This document shows positions 12,296 through 12,909 of a stretch of DNA of 12,909 bases, piece by piece. The notes under the pieces were generated by a model. That model was not told the DNA's origin. It saw only the letters and a list, made by a program, of their open reading frames with translations, and made no database searches. Source of the stretch: Microcaldota archaeon. Its GTDB lineage: Archaea > Micrarchaeota > Micrarchaeia > Micrarchaeales > CABMGC01. Each line of letters starts with the position of its first letter. Position 1 is the first letter of the stretch. The stretch is taken from positions 1 to 12,909 of the forward strand of contig JAJZIZ010000019.1 in assembly GCA_021846005.1 (NCBI GenBank), written 5' to 3'. A program made the position numbers and the translations under genes.

Positions 12296-12909
12296 TATTT
12301 ATCCTTGCGTTCTTTGCAATTTCGGCAATTCTTCTTGTAGGAAACCTTATGCTCAGGATCTTTGAGAAAAGATCCCTGCAGCTCTGCTATAATGCGGCAC
12401 TGCTTGCGGCTATCGGCATTCTGGCTCTTTCGGGACTTTATTATAACTTGCAGGGAACTTTCTTCAACGTGATATCAGTAAATCCGTTCTCCCTTTTCCT
12501 CATTGCGATGTTCTCCTTCGGAATGTTTCTGGTGAACATTATTGCATATCCGTATTCTGACAATTATGGAGACTTTGCAGTCCTCGCAGTGTTTGCATTA
12601 TCCGGAATGTATATGCTCTCGCTGTCAAACTCCCTGATAACTGTCTTCATAGGACTTGAACTTGCAAGCCTCCCTTCGGTGTTCATGATACTTCTTTCGA
12701 GGAAAAGCGTTGAGGCTGCGACTAAATTCTTCATAATGGCATCGATAGCAATTTCATTGCTTTCGCTTGCGGTGGTTCTCTTTTATGGAGGCTCTGGAGG
12801 ACTTTCGCTTACAAGAACCTCGCGGAGCGAGATGCTCGTCTTTGCGGCTGTGCTCTTTATAGTGTCATTGGGAATAGATGCCTCAATATTTCCATTCAAT
12901 CTTTTGATC
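12292..12909 (+). CDS. nuoN: Complex I antiporter-like subunit, NuoN type (3' end outside window)
   Basis: The first 206 residues of a third antiporter-like subunit. SNSLITVFIGLELASLPSVFM (112-132) has the family's FLGLELLSLP with the pump Glu (E123) in helix 5. Next come SVEAATKFFIMASI (139-152), matching the S.EA.KY.L..A stretch of NuoN, and FYGGSGGLSLT (164-174), matching YG.TG.L.. . These favour NuoN over NuoM. The helix-7 Lys, in the family's FKLSLVPFH, is replaced here: LGIDASIFPFN (193-203) has Asp196 in its place, and Asn203 instead of His. NuoM is not present between nuoL and this gene, though it could lie downstream. The ATG overlaps the nuoL stop as ATGA, with GGTG upstream. The window ends inside the gene, so the remaining charged sites cannot be judged. 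Confidence 0.87.
   Translation, partial: MIFILAFFAISAILLVGNLMLRIFEKRSLQLCYNAALLAAIGILALSGLYYNLQGTFFNVISVNPFSLFLIAMFSFGMFLVNIIAYPYSDNYGDFAVLAVFALSGMYMLSLSNSLITVFIGLELASLPSVFMILLSRKSVEAATKFFIMASIAISLLSLAVVLFYGGSGGLSLTRTSRSEMLVFAAVLFIVSLGIDASIFPFNLLI

Overview
The window reads as a stretch of chromosome from a small archaeon. Five intergenic positions carry a TATA-like box centred about 26-28 bases before an ATG with no leader, the archaeal leaderless pattern. Inside operons, genes are packed by ATGA or few-base overlaps, and several have GGTG- or GAGG-type Shine-Dalgarno motifs. Gene content is archaeal: a PriL-type primase subunit, a class III signal peptide pilin-like protein, a KsgA/Dim1 methyltransferase and an 11-subunit-type complex I. 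Ile is mostly ATA and Arg mostly AGA/AGG. A plasma-membrane H+-ATPase-type P-type ATPase beside a complex I in so compact a genome suggests an acidophilic DPANN lineage, with Micrarchaeota (ARMAN-type) as my best guess. That is inference from content, not a database match.

Left part (1-5703): the 3' end of a P-type proton ATPase is followed after 17 bases by a metallo-beta-lactamase-fold hydrolase. That gene runs tail-to-tail into ksgA on the other strand, overlapping it by 22 bases. ksgA and a pilin-like secreted protein diverge from a 90-base promoter region. Then come a primase large subunit that has lost the Fe-S cysteines, a 49-residue zinc-finger protein and a spermidine-synthase-like protein whose start overlaps the zinc-finger stop. 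A 90-residue protein of unknown function on the minus strand meets this cluster, the two stop codons sharing four bases.

Right part (5783 to the end): one long plus-strand operon for a respiratory complex I, in the order nuoA-B-C-(orf32)-D-H-(orf48)-I-J-K-L-N, cut by the window edge in nuoN. NuoB, C, D and I form the quinone-side peripheral arm; NuoA, H, J, K, L and N form the proton-pumping membrane arm. The NADH-oxidising module NuoE/F/G is absent between nuoD and nuoH, so the electron donor may be something other than NADH, as in Fpo- and NDH-1-type complexes. Two small reading frames, between nuoC and nuoD and between nuoH and nuoI, are embedded in the operon and are unexplained.

The most notable observations are the orphan 48-residue ORF fitted between nuoH and nuoI by ATGA overlaps at both ends, replacement of key charged residues in the antiporter-like subunits NuoN and NuoL, and the cysteine-poor PriL with a PriX-like C-terminus. 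I see no mobile element, CRISPR array, tRNA or rRNA, and no gap between genes longer than 110 bases.
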